Positions 45,701-53,659 of a stretch of DNA of 64,000 nt are shown here, piece by piece (the stretch's first letter is position 1; each line of letters begins with the position of its first letter). Under the pieces are notes generated by a model that saw nothing but the letters and a program-made list of their open reading frames with translations, was not told where the DNA came from and searched no databases. The stretch is from Hydrogenophaga sp. NFH-34 (GTDB lineage Bacteria > Pseudomonadota > Gammaproteobacteria > Burkholderiales > Burkholderiaceae_C): positions 62,001 to 126,000 of the forward strand of contig NZ_JACBGE010000008.1 in NCBI RefSeq assembly GCF_021401345.1, read 5' to 3'. The position numbers and the translations under genes were made by a program.

Positions 45701-48695
45701 GCAGGGCCAGCAGCGCATAGCCGGAGAGCACCAGCGCACCGGTGGTGGTGTCGCCGACAGGGCCGAGCTGGGCCGTGCCGGGCTGGAACAGCTGTGCCGC
45801 GCCCATGCGCAGGCGGCCCCGGTACAGCGCGCGGCCCCAGGGCCACCGGGTGTGCGCGGGGGTGATCACGGCGTCGGCGTCCATGATGCGTTCCCAGTAC
45901 GTGGGGCGCAGGCGGGGCGGGGCCGAGCCGGTGTCCCCGGTGAGGGCACGCACCAGTCCCCGCGCCAGCCAGGCCGCGGTTTCGCCGACCGTGGCGCGAT
46001 AGGTCACGCGTTTGGTGGCCCGGAGCCGGATCTGGCGCGGGGCGCCGTCGGGGGCAGCCCCCTCGCGCTGGAGCACCAGGTCGTAGGTCATGGTGCGCTT
46101 TTCCCGGGCGTGCACCCACTGTTTGCCCAGGCCGGGCAGGTCGCGCAGGCGCGGCGAGAGGGCGCCGGGCCGCCATTGCCGGGTGTCGAATTTGCCGCCG
46201 CCTTCCCACCAGGTCAGCAGCAGGCGCGGAAACGGCAGCGCGGCCCAGGCCATGATCGCGAGGCCCATGGCCAGCCCGGTCCAGACCCCGGGCCAGGCCA
46301 GCGCGAAGATGGCACCCAGGGCGGCCGGGAGCGCGAGCAGTTCCAGCAGGGTCTGGAGCCACGGACCCGGACCGCGCTGGAGGCGGCCCGGGGTGGGCAG
46401 GAAGTCGAACGTCGGGCCGGCGGCGCCGTCGGGGGCCGGCGAAGAGGAGGGGGTGGTCAGGTGGTAGATCACCGGTTCGGCGCCGGTCCGGTCGAGCGTC
46501 CATCGCGCTTCGCGGATGCGCAAGGGGTGCCGGCTGTGGGCCAGCATGGCGTCGAGGTCGTCGCTTTCAAAGCCCACGAACAGCTCGACCTGCTGCGCAT
46601 CTGCGAGGTGTGCCCATCGGCCGCGCAGTCCCTGGCCGTCGGCGCGCAGGTGCTCGCGCAGGGTGACCGGCCAGGGGGTGGTGTCGAGCACGGGCGCTCG
46701 CACGGGCCGGGGGGGCGACCGGTGGATCGTCGGCGCTTCGGGCGCCGGCCGCCGGGGCCAGGCTTGCACGGCGCGTTCGGCCAGGGCGGTGATGGTCAGC
46801 AGCGGATTGCAGCCGAGCGAGGTGGGCACGATGGACCCATCCAGCACGTACAGGCCCGGGTAGGTGGCAGGGGCATTCGGGTAGCGTTCGCCAGCCGGGC
46901 GGGCCCAGGTCCGCTCCGGGTGCGCCGGCTGGTGGACCCAGACCCGGCCCAGGTGATCGACCACGCTGTGCGCCGGGTCGTCGCCCATGGGGCAGCCACC
47001 CAGCGGGTGCACCGTGGTGGCCAGGCTGGGCAGTGGCTGGCCCGACATCGCCCGGCTGGCCGCAGGCGGCAGGAACTGCCACAGCGGGTTGTGCAGGTGC
47101 AGTCCCGGGGGCGCCAGCCGCTCGAACAGCCGCTGTTGCTCCTGGTAGGTGGCCAGTCCTTTCGGGTCGGGCATGACCAGGGCCGCGCTGTCGGTGCCTG
47201 GCAGCCAGACCAGGCGGCCGGGCGCTCCGTCGTGCCCCATGGTCAGCCACAGCTGGCTGTGCCGGGCCAGTGGGGTGGATGCGGCCAGCGGGTCCCGCGC
47301 ATGGGGGTCGTCACCGGGGGGTGACCGAAATGCCCATCGGTCCAACTGCTGCAGCGTGCCCGCGCTGGCCAGCAGCGCCGAAAACACGCGGGCCAGGGCC
47401 CCGGGCACAGCGCCTTCCTGCAGCACGATGCGCTTCGGCAGCGGCTGGGTGCGATCGCGCAGATCGAGCAGCGACGTGATCGTGGGACCGGTGTCGGGCT
47501 GCCGGCCGTCATCGGGCACCGCACCCCGGCCGACGGCGTGCACGGGATGCGCCTGGACCCGCACGCTGAGGTGGTCGCCGTTGCCCGAGAGGCGGGTGCC
47601 CAGCGCGGGCGAAAACGCCAGCACCTCGCCGGCCAGGGCTTGCGAGCGCTGCATCAGCTGCGTGGAGCCGAGCGTGCCAGCGCTGAGGATCAGTTTCGGC
47701 ACCGCGAGCACGCGCAGGGTGGATGCCGGATCGATGCGCTGGTCGTGGCTGTGGCCGGCCTCCGCACGCTGGGCCTTGTGGTGCTGGGCGTCGGTGGCGA
47801 AGACCCAGAGCCGCCAGCGCCCGTCTTCCGGGACATCCGGGTCGGGGGCGAACCGGTAGACCTCGGCCTGGGTCACGATCTGCACGCGCCCCGTCTGCAC
47901 CGCCTGCCGCAGGTACGTGCTGCGCAGATCGCCCTTGGCGTCGGGCACGTTGCAGCCCGAGGCGCAGTCGCCGCACTGGGTGCAGCGGTCGGGCCGCCAG
48001 TGCAGGTGCACCGGTTGGGTCGTGCCCTTGTTGCCCAGTGACTTGGCGGCGGCCTGGAGCGCCACGGTCTTGGCCGGCGGCGTGGCGCCCCGGGGGCGGT
48101 AGACCGTGCTGCCCAGTGTGCGCCGTGCGAGCCGGGTGGCCGCCTGGAGCGGCCTGGGCGGTGCAGCGCCGTGCGGGCCGGGGCGCAGGGCGGCGGGCCA
48201 CGCGGTCTGGGCAAACACGTCGGGGTCCGGCTCCATGAGCACGCCGGCATTGATCAGGCTGCCGCCCCCGAGCCCGTTGGCCGTGACGGCGGCCAGTCCT
48301 TGTCCGACCGAGATTTCGAACAGCCCGGACGCGCGTCCCAGGGGCAGGGGCCGACCGGGGATCTGCAGCCGCAGGTATTTGGCGAGTTGGGAAAAGTGGT
48401 TGGGAAAGTCACCCGGCAGGAACTCGCTGCCGCGTTCGATCACGAGCACCCGGTACCCTTTGCGGGCCAGCCGGAGCGCGGCCACCGCGCCCCCGTAGCC
48501 GGAGCCGACCACCGCCACATCGAACGCCACCGGGTGAACGGATGGCGGGACCGGCAGGGGGGCCGGCAGCGGCAGTTGCTCGATCCATTCCCGCCATGGC
48601 ACCGAGAGCGGGGCGAGCGGGTTGGGCGGGGGGCGGTGCCGGGGCGGCGGGTCCGGCGGTTCGTCGGAACTGGCGTCCGGCTCAGCGGCCGGCAT
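42705..48695 (-). CDS. Giant fusion: GMC oxidoreductase + alpha/beta hydrolase + PhoD-like phosphatase
   Basis: About 1996 residues. N-terminal cholesterol-oxidase-like GMC domain: FAD motif VVGSGYGGAVAALRLARKGY (near 60), Cys motif CTQCGDCASGCNVPDAKGD (near 235) and HPLGGCPMGDDPAHS (near 562). A linker with a hydrophobic stretch (about 775-820, one or two TM) follows. Then an alpha/beta hydrolase: LLLHAFGQSSLSY (about 1094), elbow AFAQCIGSAS with Cys in the nucleophile place (about 1188), LHGQDNEL (Asp, about 1366) and PGYGHLDV (His, about 1405). The C-terminal PhoD-like domain has LLLGDQIYAD (about 1660), TPDDHEWVDN (about 1709) and LSGDYHVS (about 1879). All three sites look intact. The start chosen overlaps the kinase stop by 14 bases. 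No signal peptide seen. Confidence 0.88.
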   Translation of the reverse strand: MPAAEPDASSDEPPDPPPRHRPPPNPLAPLSVPWREWIEQLPLPAPLPVPPSVHPVAFDVAVVGSGYGGAVAALRLARKGYRVLVIERGSEFLPGDFPNHFSQLAKYLRLQIPGRPLPLGRASGLFEISVGQGLAAVTANGLGGGSLINAGVLMEPDPDVFAQTAWPAALRPGPHGAAPPRPLQAATRLARRTLGSTVYRPRGATPPAKTVALQAAAKSLGNKGTTQPVHLHWRPDRCTQCGDCASGCNVPDAKGDLRSTYLRQAVQTGRVQIVTQAEVYRFAPDPDVPEDGRWRLWVFATDAQHHKAQRAEAGHSHDQRIDPASTLRVLAVPKLILSAGTLGSTQLMQRSQALAGEVLAFSPALGTRLSGNGDHLSVRVQAHPVHAVGRGAVPDDGRQPDTGPTITSLLDLRDRTQPLPKRIVLQEGAVPGALARVFSALLASAGTLQQLDRWAFRSPPGDDPHARDPLAASTPLARHSQLWLTMGHDGAPGRLVWLPGTDSAALVMPDPKGLATYQEQQRLFERLAPPGLHLHNPLWQFLPPAASRAMSGQPLPSLATTVHPLGGCPMGDDPAHSVVDHLGRVWVHQPAHPERTWARPAGERYPNAPATYPGLYVLDGSIVPTSLGCNPLLTITALAERAVQAWPRRPAPEAPTIHRSPPRPVRAPVLDTTPWPVTLREHLRADGQGLRGRWAHLADAQQVELFVGFESDDLDAMLAHSRHPLRIREARWTLDRTGAEPVIYHLTTPSSSPAPDGAAGPTFDFLPTPGRLQRGPGPWLQTLLELLALPAALGAIFALAWPGVWTGLAMGLAIMAWAALPFPRLLLTWWEGGGKFDTRQWRPGALSPRLRDLPGLGKQWVHAREKRTMTYDLVLQREGAAPDGAPRQIRLRATKRVTYRATVGETAAWLARGLVRALTGDTGSAPPRLRPTYWERIMDADAVITPAHTRWPWGRALYRGRLRMGAAQLFQPGTAQLGPVGDTTTGALVLSGYALLALRLALKTHLFDFRLPHYSHRPLTDTSPQDEGATDRSGTAKPVAHTIRVPRGFSSADRGDEAAEPLMLRLWQYRPSHGPVTGPRSTRDSHGRPVVRARVVLLLHAFGQSSLSYTFANGESPHLVDTLLAQGQEVWLLDSRMSSRSGYAGTPFSVDMLAEHDVPVAVAHVLATVQREHAHSLPPGLPLQIAAFAQCIGSASLWMSLLDGRLQHPGGASMLYALVSSQVHPFCLGTETTRAKTWVPSLVQHLLPHVPFAVHGAQDHPVWQVIDRLFSSLPQPPEERALSPDNDDGVATCRRIRFIEAPLFHHHQLNAHTVRAMNRLFGDANLRLFGHAARFVRHGRLVDEDGVSRYVTEDRARAHLHCPVFLLHGQDNELFDAQGIERTRDWLQQLGLWFGPARCEALPGYGHLDVLIGRRAATDVFARVTQFLDDAFIAETTVPPALPPRRWRLAAPRTGPMLGWVRPDGRGGWTVRTSLILDDGQGESLAPEDTRFTVRYRDAAGRHRRLTLTGERIVAVDTAHPAGPVGGPPTTAFRTARLDVAVTAADLQTLAPGQALVMQVLTGRATRRLATTPDLLSDEQWADDARIDAALQQPHTAPGAPPGERIAQAVACSVPADSLASTDTLALWATCCRHPGLGLDGERVDRVLADALQEPLPALALLLGDQIYADATAGLLDTTSPAERYVERHATAFGQPAMRRLLRSVPTLMTPDDHEWVDNHPAAAPLLTSAWPDPQATGPIARLSASQARWAQQSVQAFQKLQGPDRLLPPWRDPDDWMTYTETGPLGPARFFLLDSRQTRSRGLHHLAPDLALQALARWLDAVGPAHLPVIVCGSVVFPGLHPAADPANPGPPDSWQMAQDQRLALLTLLARRGLPFVLLSGDYHVSTALTLQLDGQPLGAAIVAPPLYAPLPYANCRPEHLQVDETVWCQGIRLDAAVAPGGEPLSGSGLARLTLRRLPGGGFEVDVRRTLQPLGEPSPAGQAAFGLRTTLRLGA

Positions 48696-50445
48696 GGAGC
48701 AGTTCCTGCACCGCCCGTGCCAGCGCCGGGGCTGACAGGGGTTTGCGCAGCACCACGCCCTGAACATGGGTCAGCGCAGCCGATCCTTCGCCGGTGACGA
48801 TGATGCAGGGCAACTGCGGAAAACGCTGCTGCAGCCGCACGGCGACGTCGCCGCCGTTGAGCGCCTCGTCCCCCAGGTTGTAGTCGGCAATCAGCAGGTC
48901 GGGGCGGCCGGCCTGGTCGGGGGCGGCCATTGCTTCCTGGTCGGAGGCGACCGCCGTGACCGAGGCGCCGGCCTCGCGCAGCCAGTGCGAGGTGGCTTCG
49001 CGCGCCAGTTGGTCGTCTTCGACCAGGAGCACGTTCAGGCCGGCCAGCGAGGCATTGACGGTGGATTCGACCGGCACTTCGGCCGCACGCCGCTCGCGCG
49101 ACAGGGTCAGCGCGAAGACGCTGCCGTAGCCCGGGGTCGCGTCCACCTGCAGCGTCATGCCCATCAGGGCCACCATGTGGCGCACGATGGCCAGGCCCAG
49201 CCCGAGGCCGGGAACGCCCAGCGACTGGGCCTGCCGACCCCGGGAAAAGGGCTTGAACAGGGCGTCGAGCTCGGCCGGTTCGATGCCCGGGCCGGTGTCG
49301 GTCACGCTGAGGATGACCGAGTCGCCCCGTTCGGCAACCTCCACCGTGACCCCGCCGGTCGTCGTGAACTTCAAGGCGTTGTCGAGCAGGTTGCCCAGCA
49401 CCCGCTGCAGCAGCAGCGGGTCGGCACGCACCACGGGGGCGCCGTTCACACGCAGGGCGAACGTCACGCCCTTCTGGGCACACAGTTCCGGGTAGCCGGC
49501 CAGCGTGGTCTTGAGCAGGGGCACCAGGTCGACCCCGGTCAGGTGGGCGCGGAGGTTGCCGGCGTCGATCCGCGCCATGTCCATCAGGCCGGAGAACATG
49601 GAATCGATCGACCGGCTCGCGTGTTCGATCTCGTGCATGACCTGTTGCCGGCGCGTTTCGTCGGCCGACCGGCGCAACACGTTGACCAGCAGCGACAGGG
49701 CGTGCACGGGCTGCTTGAGGTCGTGGCTGGCCGATGCGAGAAAGCGCGAGCGCAACTCGAACGCCTGCCGCGTTTCGTGCAGGGCCTGTTCGAGCTGGCC
49801 CGCCAGGGTTTCGCTGCGCATGCCCTCGGCCACGGCTTCGTTGAGCAACTGCCGGATGCCATGGGCCAGGCGGTACATCATCAAGCCGCCCAGGGGCAGG
49901 GCCAGCGCCAGCACGTTGATTTCGGTCGGGCCGAAACGCTGCCACAGCGCGAAGGCCACGGTGCTCAGACACGCGATCAGGTAACCGAGGTAGACCCGGG
50001 GCTGCACGGCCAGCACCGAGACGGCCCCTGCGATCCAGGCCAGCATCAGCCCCACCAGCAGAATGAATTCGTGGGCCGAGATCCGGGGGCCGAATATCGG
50101 CAGCGAGAGCATGACCAGCCAGCCCGTGAAGGCCGAAAGGGTGGTGACCCACGTGACGCGGCGCTCGTCGGGGGTGTCCGGGCGTTTGCGCAACTGCTCG
50201 AACCACACCTGGCGCCCGATGAAGCCGACCAGCACCGGTACCCACCAGAGCAGAAACAGCCCGATACCCGCTGCGGGCACGAAGATCGAGCCCAGGGCCG
50301 AGGTCATCACCAGCACCGTGAGCAGGCCCAGGCGGCTTTGCTCGATGACGTAGGACAGGCTTCGCGCGCGGATGAGCTGGTCCAGCGATGCCCGGGAAGG
50401 GGTTTCCCGGGTGGGCATGGGTTCTAGAGGCGCGAGCGAAGGCAT
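48682..50445 (-). CDS. Membrane hybrid histidine kinase
   Basis: A 587-residue kinase with six or so N-terminal TM segments (about 38-195), a short coiled coil, HisKA with His241 in ASHDLKQPVHALSLL, HATPase (DTGPGIEPAELDALF and GLGLGLAIVRHMV) and a C-terminal receiver domain with its Asp near residue 518 in IADYNLGDEALNGG. The H-box type and fused receiver resemble kinases that partner LuxR-type regulators, such as the one at 42006. The stop overlaps the start of the giant enzyme gene, so both are co-translated. A -10-like TAATCT lies almost at the start codon, so the mRNA may be leaderless or use ATG 50418. Confidence 0.92.
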   Translation of the reverse strand: MPSLAPLEPMPTRETPSRASLDQLIRARSLSYVIEQSRLGLLTVLVMTSALGSIFVPAAGIGLFLLWWVPVLVGFIGRQVWFEQLRKRPDTPDERRVTWVTTLSAFTGWLVMLSLPIFGPRISAHEFILLVGLMLAWIAGAVSVLAVQPRVYLGYLIACLSTVAFALWQRFGPTEINVLALALPLGGLMMYRLAHGIRQLLNEAVAEGMRSETLAGQLEQALHETRQAFELRSRFLASASHDLKQPVHALSLLVNVLRRSADETRRQQVMHEIEHASRSIDSMFSGLMDMARIDAGNLRAHLTGVDLVPLLKTTLAGYPELCAQKGVTFALRVNGAPVVRADPLLLQRVLGNLLDNALKFTTTGGVTVEVAERGDSVILSVTDTGPGIEPAELDALFKPFSRGRQAQSLGVPGLGLGLAIVRHMVALMGMTLQVDATPGYGSVFALTLSRERRAAEVPVESTVNASLAGLNVLLVEDDQLAREATSHWLREAGASVTAVASDQEAMAAPDQAGRPDLLIADYNLGDEALNGGDVAVRLQQRFPQLPCIIVTGEGSAALTHVQGVVLRKPLSAPALARAVQELLHAGR

Positions 50446-50480
50446 CTCACCAGATTACCCCAGCTTGCCACGGATTTCGA

Positions 50481-50496
50481 TCACCCATTTGGGTGA
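50481..50496 (-). promoter_or_regulatory. CCCAAATGGG palindrome upstream of the hybrid kinase gene
   Basis: TCACCCATTTGGGTGA, read on the minus strand as TCACCCAAATGGGTGA, forms seven-base arms with a two-base centre. Twenty-six bases beyond the CCCAAATGGG core comes TAATCT, a -10-like element (50457-50452) just before the kinase gene. The same core with the same 26-base spacing recurs before the candidate RNA near 55.03 kb. Centring about 43 bases before a start site is typical of LuxR-type activators. Confidence 0.55.
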
Positions 50497-50519
50497 GTCG
50501 GTGCGTGGTGCACCGGCTT

Positions 50520-51368
50520 TCAGCCCCGTCGCGCGGTCTCGTACAGGCCTTGTACTTTGGGCAGATTGGCCTCGAGCTCGCGAATGCGGTTGGGGCCGCT
50601 GGGGTGGGTGGACAGGAACGCCGGGCCACCGCCCTGGGTCGCCTGGGCCATTTTCTGCCACAGGCTGACGCTGGCGCGGGGCAGATAGGCGCCCCGGGCC
50701 GCCAGTTCCAGGCCCACCAGGTCGGCCTCGCTTTCGTCTTCGCGGCTGAACTTCAGGGTCAGCAACTGCGAGCCGAGATCGGCCGCCATGGCGCCGAGTC
50801 CGCCGAGCCCCAGCAGTTCGGCGCCCAGCCGCAGCCCGAGGCTGGTGGCGCTGCTCTTGGCCAGGCGCTCGCGCGCGTGCTCGCGCAGGGCGTGGGCCAT
50901 TTCGTGCCCCATGATCATGGCGGCTTCGTCATCGGTCAGCTTCAGCTGCTGCAGGATGCCGGTATAGAACGCGATCTTGCCGCCGGGCAGGCAGAAGGCA
51001 TTGATCTGGGGGCTGTCGATCAGGGCCACTTCCCAGCGCCAGTTGGCGGCGCGCGGGTTCCACGCGGTGGCGAAGGGGATCAGGCGCCGGGCGATGCCGT
51101 GCAGGCGCTGCACCCGCGGGTCGCCGCTGGCGACCAGGGCCTGCTGCTGCCGGGCCTGCTGCACGGTGGCCGTGAACTGCTGCGCCCCGGCCTGCTCGAT
51201 CTGTTCGGCCGGCACCAGCTTGCGCAGGCTGGAGGATTTGCCCACCGCCACCTGGGCGGTCGCCGGCAGGGCCGCCGCCGAGGCCGCCGCCAGCACAAAA
51301 GCCCGTCGCGCCTGCCAGGGGCTGGCGTTGGCGGGCGGGCGTGTCTTCAGGTCGCACAACAAGCACAT
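50520..51368 (-). CDS. Exported M48-family zinc metallopeptidase
   Basis: A 282-residue peptidase. The zinc motif is HEMAHALREH, with the downstream Glu ligand in EDESEADLVGLELA. An N-terminal segment with RRAFVLAAASAAALPATAQ (about 22-40) is a signal peptide, possibly Tat-type, so the enzyme acts in the periplasm or at the outer membrane like BepA-type proteases. ATG 51368 is preferred; the frame is open upstream into the divergent gene's region. Confidence 0.9.
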   Translation of the reverse strand: MCLLCDLKTRPPANASPWQARRAFVLAAASAAALPATAQVAVGKSSSLRKLVPAEQIEQAGAQQFTATVQQARQQQALVASGDPRVQRLHGIARRLIPFATAWNPRAANWRWEVALIDSPQINAFCLPGGKIAFYTGILQQLKLTDDEAAMIMGHEMAHALREHARERLAKSSATSLGLRLGAELLGLGGLGAMAADLGSQLLTLKFSREDESEADLVGLELAARGAYLPRASVSLWQKMAQATQGGGPAFLSTHPSGPNRIRELEANLPKVQGLYETARRG

Positions 51369-51423
51369 GGTCCAATAATAGGCAAAGCCCCGCCGCGCTG
51401 CCGTCTGGCCGGGACAAACCCTC

Positions 51424-52803
51424 ATGTCCGAAGCCATGACCGAGCCATCCGTCACACCCGTGTCTGCCGACGCCCCGCGAAAACCCACCTGGGGCGAGAC
51501 GCTGCGGGTCTACCTGGAGCCCGCCAGCCTGCGCATGTTCGCGCTGGGTTTTTCGGCCGGTCTGCCGCTGCTGCTGGTACTGGGCACGCTGAGCTTCCGG
51601 CTGCGGGAAGCGGGGCTGGACCGCACCACCATCGGCTACCTGAGCTGGGTCGGCCTGGCCTACGGGTTCAAGTGGGTGTGGTCGCCGCTGGTCGACCGGC
51701 TGCCGATTCCGTTGCTCACCCGCTGGCTGGGCCGGCGCCGCAGCTGGCTGCTGCTGTCGCAACTGGCGATCATGGCCGCACTGGCGGGCATGGCGCTGGC
51801 CGATCCCCGCAGCGAGCTGACCCTGGTGGTCTGGTGCGCCCTGGCGGTGGCATTCGCCTCCGCCACGCAGGACATCGCGCTCGACGCTTTCCGCATCGAG
51901 TCGGCCGATACCGCGCACCAGGGCGCCCTGGCGGCCACCTACCAGACCGGCTACCGCCTGGCCATGATCTGGGCCGGCGCCGGTGTGCTCTGGTTGGCTG
52001 CGCGCTCCGAAGTGGCGGTGACCCTGCCGATGGCTGGCGGGCCCGGTGCGCTCTACCAGCAAGGCGCCTGGATGACGGCCTATCTGGTCATGGCCGCGAG
52101 CATGGTGGTGGGGGTGGTCACGGTGCTGTTTTCGCGCGAACCGGCACGGATCGAACTGCCGCCCGCGCGCAACGCCGCCGAGTGGCTGCGCGGCGCGCTG
52201 ATCGAGCCGTTCGCCGATTTCCTGCGCCGCTATGGCCGGCACGCGCTGCTGGTGCTGGCCCTGATCGGCGTGTACCGCATCAGCGACGTGGTGATGGGCA
52301 TCATGGCCAACCCGTTCTATGTGGACATGGGCTACACCAAGGACGAAGTGGCCGCCGTCACCAAGGTCTACGGCGTCATCATGACCCTGGCCGGCGCCTT
52401 CATCGGCGGCGCGCTCTCGCTGCGCCTCGGGGTGATGCGGGTGCTGCTGCTGGGTGCGCTGCTATCGGCCGCCACCAACCTGCTGTTCGCCTGGCTGGCT
52501 GGCCACGGGCACGACGTGCCGGCGCTCATCGCCGTGGTGTCGGCCGACAACCTCAGCGCCGGTGTGGCTTCGGCCGCCTTCATCGCCTACCTTTCGGGTC
52601 TGACCAATGTGCGCTATTCGGCCACGCAGTACGCGCTGTTCAGCTCCATGATGCTGCTGGCGCCCAAGTGGCTGGCGGGGTATTCCGGGGCGTTCGTCGA
52701 TGCCTACGGTTACCAGGCGTTTTTTGTCGGCACGGCCCTGCTGGGGCTGCCGGTGCTGCTGCTCATCTTCTGGGCCGCGCGCCTGACCGCCACAGGGCGC
52801 TAG
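51424..52803 (+). CDS. ampG: AmpG-like muropeptide permease (MFS)
   Basis: A 459-residue transporter with about 12 TM segments. AmpG-type features are GFSAGLPLLLVLGTLSFRLR, GYLSWVGLAYGFKWVWSPLV, the ATQDIALDAFRIE segment and the late FIAYLSGLTNVRYSATQYAL. AmpG imports cell-wall fragments for recycling. It is divergent from the M48 peptidase across a 55-base gap. Family assignment is firm; the specific substrate is by homology. Confidence 0.88.
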   Translation: MSEAMTEPSVTPVSADAPRKPTWGETLRVYLEPASLRMFALGFSAGLPLLLVLGTLSFRLREAGLDRTTIGYLSWVGLAYGFKWVWSPLVDRLPIPLLTRWLGRRRSWLLLSQLAIMAALAGMALADPRSELTLVVWCALAVAFASATQDIALDAFRIESADTAHQGALAATYQTGYRLAMIWAGAGVLWLAARSEVAVTLPMAGGPGALYQQGAWMTAYLVMAASMVVGVVTVLFSREPARIELPPARNAAEWLRGALIEPFADFLRRYGRHALLVLALIGVYRISDVVMGIMANPFYVDMGYTKDEVAAVTKVYGVIMTLAGAFIGGALSLRLGVMRVLLLGALLSAATNLLFAWLAGHGHDVPALIAVVSADNLSAGVASAAFIAYLSGLTNVRYSATQYALFSSMMLLAPKWLAGYSGAFVDAYGYQAFFVGTALLGLPVLLLIFWAARLTATGR

Positions 52804-52860
52804 CCACGCCTCGGTGGGCGGTGCCCGCCGGCCAGGGTGACAGACCGCCACCGGCTTTAC

Positions 52861-52876
52861 ACAAACGATACAAACG
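52861..52876. promoter_or_regulatory. ACAAACG direct repeat upstream of a response-regulator operon
   Basis: ACAAACG occurs at 52861-52867 and again at 52870-52876, about 65 bases before the response-regulator start. OmpR-family regulators often bind such direct repeats and control their own operon. This is an inference; the 9-base period is slightly shorter than usual. Confidence 0.3.
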
Positions 52877-52939
52877 CTTGATGGGCGCGTGACGTGGGCC
52901 ATCGATCATGGCGGCATGGACGTCGCTACACTGGATCAC

Positions 52940-53659
52940 ATGAACGCGCGATTGCTGATGATCGAAGACGATGCGCGGCTGGCACAGATGGTGACCGCCT
53001 ATCTGGGCCAGTCGGGCTTTGAAGTGACCCACGCGGCCGATGGCGAAGCCGGGCTCGAACAGCTGGCCCTGGTGCAGCCCGAGCTGGTGATCCTGGACCT
53101 GATGATGCCGGGCATCGACGGGCTGGAAGTGTGCCGGCGCATCCGGGCGCTGCCCAACGGCCAGGCGCGGGTGCCGGTGCTCATGCTCACGGCCAAGGGC
53201 GACCCGATGGACCGCATCATCGGGCTTGAGCTCGGCGCCGACGACTACCTGCCCAAACCGTTCGAACCGCGCGAGCTGCTGGCCCGCATCCGCGCGGTGC
53301 TGCGCCGTCGCAGCGATGCCGGCACCACCACCGCCGCCACCCGCACCACACCGCTGCTGCGTTTCGGCTCGCTCGACATCGACCGCGACGCCCGCACCGT
53401 CACCGTGGCCGAGCAGCCCTGCGAGCTGACCTCCTACCAGTTCGACCTGCTGGTGGCCATGGCCGAGCGCGCCGGTCGCGTGCTCACACGCGACCAGATC
53501 ATGGAAGCCGTGCGCGGGCGCGAACTCGAAGCCTTCGACCGGTCCATCGACGTGCACATCGGCCGCATCCGCAACGCCATCGAGGCAGACAGCAAGAACC
53601 CCAAACGCATCCTCACGGTGCGTGGCGTGGGTTACGTGTTTGCCAAGCAGCAGGAATGA
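52940..53659 (+). CDS. OmpR-family response regulator
   Basis: A 239-residue regulator: receiver domain with MIEDDARLAQ, phospho-acceptor Asp in VILDLMMPGIDG, Thr in MLTAKGD and Lys in LPKPFEPRELLAR; C-terminal winged helix with LTSYQFDLLVAM, LTRDQIMEAVRGRELEAFDR and ILTVRGVGYVFA. ATG 52940 starts exactly at the receiver. The stop overlaps the kinase ATG by four bases. It resembles RstA/CpxR-type regulators, but the signal is not known. Confidence 0.93.
   Translation: MNARLLMIEDDARLAQMVTAYLGQSGFEVTHAADGEAGLEQLALVQPELVILDLMMPGIDGLEVCRRIRALPNGQARVPVLMLTAKGDPMDRIIGLELGADDYLPKPFEPRELLARIRAVLRRRSDAGTTTAATRTTPLLRFGSLDIDRDARTVTVAEQPCELTSYQFDLLVAMAERAGRVLTRDQIMEAVRGRELEAFDRSIDVHIGRIRNAIEADSKNPKRILTVRGVGYVFAKQQE

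Noticed and set aside
42933..47324. Open frames of 822 and 628 codons on the plus strand opposite the giant gene
   Set aside because: Gln/Arg/Gly-rich shadow translations without motifs; the minus-strand frame has three sets of catalytic motifs.
48696..48767. Longer N-terminus of the giant protein (MFRAWCC onward)
   Set aside because: It lies inside the kinase coding end and adds no domain; the ATG overlapping the kinase stop is a more natural start.
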